NCBI GenBank assembly: GCA_903872555.1
Contig: CAIQLE010000334.1
Span: 1-8,494 of the forward strand
Direction: 5' to 3'
DNA from: an uncultured bacterium
GTDB lineage: Bacteria > Pseudomonadota > Gammaproteobacteria > Burkholderiales > Burkholderiaceae_D
Length of the DNA: 8,494 nt
Below the pieces are notes generated by a model. The model searched no databases and was not told the DNA's origin. It worked only from the letters and a program-made list of their open reading frames with translations. Positions 8,017 to 8,494 of the stretch are shown here, piece by piece. Position numbers and translations under genes: made by a program. Numbering within the stretch: the stretch's first letter is position 1; each line of letters begins with the position of its first letter.

Positions 8017-8028
8017 TGCCGTTGTCAA
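7999..8028 (-). promoter_or_regulatory. Predicted promoter of the pilMNOPQ operon
   Basis: On the minus strand a perfect -35 box TTGACA (8028-8023) is followed after 18 bp by TTTACT (8004-7999), which matches TATAAT at four of six positions. Transcription would start near 7992, giving a leader of about 70 bases before the pilM ATG. A weaker alternative, TTGCTA with an 18-bp spacer and TAAAAC, lies nearer the gene. The assignment rests on consensus matching only. Confidence 0.5.
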
Positions 8029-8100
8029 ATGCCTACGCAAATACATGAAACAAGCTGAGGTCTATCAGAATCCCCGGTGCGGGCAGAAAAGTTCTCTGCT

Positions 8101-8110
8101 CTGTGCACAG
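8101..8110. repeat. 10-bp palindrome in the divergent intergenic region
   Basis: CTGTGCACAG is its own reverse complement and lies about 38 bases upstream of the mrcA -10 box, close to where an activator or the -35 region might bind. It could be a regulator half of a larger site or chance; nothing else supports a function. Confidence 0.3.
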
Positions 8111-8133
8111 GAATTGAGGAATCAGGCGACGAG

Positions 8134-8145
8134 GGCAGGCCTGCC
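8134..8145. repeat. 12-bp palindrome next to the mrcA -10 box
   Basis: GGCAGGCCTGCC is a perfect 12-bp palindrome ending two bases before the TATAAT at 8148. It would lie in the spacer between the -35 and -10 elements, a position suited to a repressor or a spacer-distorting activator. The palindrome is directly visible; the regulatory role is inference. Confidence 0.45.
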
Positions 8146-8147
8146 GT

Positions 8148-8153
8148 TATAAT
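8148..8153 (+). promoter_or_regulatory. -10 box of the predicted mrcA promoter
   Basis: A perfect TATAAT lies 41 bases before the mrcA ATG, which would place the transcript start near 8160 and give a leader of about 35 bases. No good -35 box is present at 16-18 bp: the bases there read GGCGAC. A TTGAGG at 8114-8119 is too far away (28 bp). The promoter may therefore be weak or activator-dependent. Confidence 0.5.
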
Positions 8154-8194
8154 GAATGCCATCAAGCTCAACGCAGTTTCTTTCTCCTTCCTGA

Positions 8195-8494
8195 ATGAAT
8201 ACCAATAGTCCGAACGGGGACGCGCCTACAGGCGAGCGTCCGGGCAAATTGCCAGCACCAGTCAAAGTCGCCCTCAGCGTGTTCGGCGTACTGTCGGGCA
8301 TAGCCGCCATAGGCTTCTTGCTGATCTGCTTCATGCTGATGATGGCTTATCCCAATTTGCCTGATATCGATGCACTGGCGACTTACCAACCCAAGATGCC
8401 TCTGCGGGTTTTCTCGGCTGACAATGTGCTGATCGGTGAGTTTGGCGAAGAACGCCGCAGTCTGGTGCGTTACAAAGACATTCCTAAAGTCATG
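8195..8494 (+). CDS. mrcA: Penicillin-binding protein 1A, N-terminal part (cut by window end)
   Basis: Only the first 100 codons are present and the frame is open to the window edge. PBP1A is a bifunctional class A enzyme that polymerises and cross-links peptidoglycan in the periplasm. The fragment has a hydrophilic cytoplasmic N-terminus (1-23), one transmembrane anchor (about 25-50, including GIAAIGFLLICFMLMM), and the conserved start of the PBP1A ectodomain, with YQPKMPLRVFSADNVLIGEF and GEERRSLV, ending in YKDIPKVM just before the glycosyltransferase motif that should follow. The ATG at 8195 is the only suitable start: the in-frame ATG at 8156 runs into a TGA immediately before it. No clear Shine-Dalgarno sequence precedes it (the bases are pyrimidine-rich). 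It is divergent from pilM, the usual arrangement in proteobacteria. Confidence 0.92.
   Translation, partial: MNTNSPNGDAPTGERPGKLPAPVKVALSVFGVLSGIAAIGFLLICFMLMMAYPNLPDIDALATYQPKMPLRVFSADNVLIGEFGEERRSLVRYKDIPKVM

Noticed and set aside
7981..8019. The inverted repeat as an intrinsic terminator
   Set aside because: The stem is AT-rich, no T-run follows on either strand, and both flanking genes start rather than end here.
8122..8389. Two minus-strand frames of 70 and 73 codons opposite mrcA
   Set aside because: They overlap the conserved N-terminus of PBP1A and its promoter and have no recognisable protein features.

Overview
The window looks like ordinary chromosomal core DNA from a betaproteobacterium. 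It is probably Burkholderiales, and an Oxalobacteraceae-like member is my tentative guess. The reasons are the gene order (a PBP1A gene divergent from pilMNOPQ, followed by aroK, aroB and dgt), the protein sequences and a moderate-to-high GC content. The genus is inference; no search was run.

Layout from right to left. Positions 8195-8494 (+ strand) hold the first 100 codons of mrcA/ponA (penicillin-binding protein 1A), cut by the window edge. Positions 7923-8194 are a 272-bp divergent intergenic region with a good TTGACA-type promoter for pilM, a perfect TATAAT for mrcA, and dyad symmetries overlapping both. On the minus strand, pilM (7922-6912), pilN (6915-6310), pilO (6313-5642), pilP (5645-5112) and pilQ (5115-2989) follow each other with an identical 4-bp ATGA stop/start overlap at all four junctions. 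After a 104-bp gap come aroK (2884-2309), aroB (2304-1204) and dgt (1202-60), separated by only 4 bp and 1 bp. Positions 1-59 contain no recognisable gene, only a small inverted repeat at the very edge.

How the genes work together: PilM (cytoplasmic, actin-like), PilN and PilO (inner-membrane, coiled-coil), PilP (lipoprotein) and PilQ (outer-membrane secretin) form the alignment subcomplex of the type IV pilus machine, linking the inner-membrane motor to the outer-membrane pore. AroK and AroB are shikimate-pathway enzymes (shikimate kinase and 3-dehydroquinate synthase). Dgt is an HD-domain dNTP triphosphohydrolase. MrcA is a bifunctional peptidoglycan synthase.

I see no mobile element, CRISPR array, RNA gene or novel multi-gene system. 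The points most worth a second look are a PilM whose nucleotide-binding motifs look degraded, a perfect 12-bp inverted repeat that places the predicted pilM -10 box in its loop, a 12-bp palindrome directly upstream of the mrcA -10 box, and an aroK start without an obvious Shine-Dalgarno sequence but preceded by small dyads.
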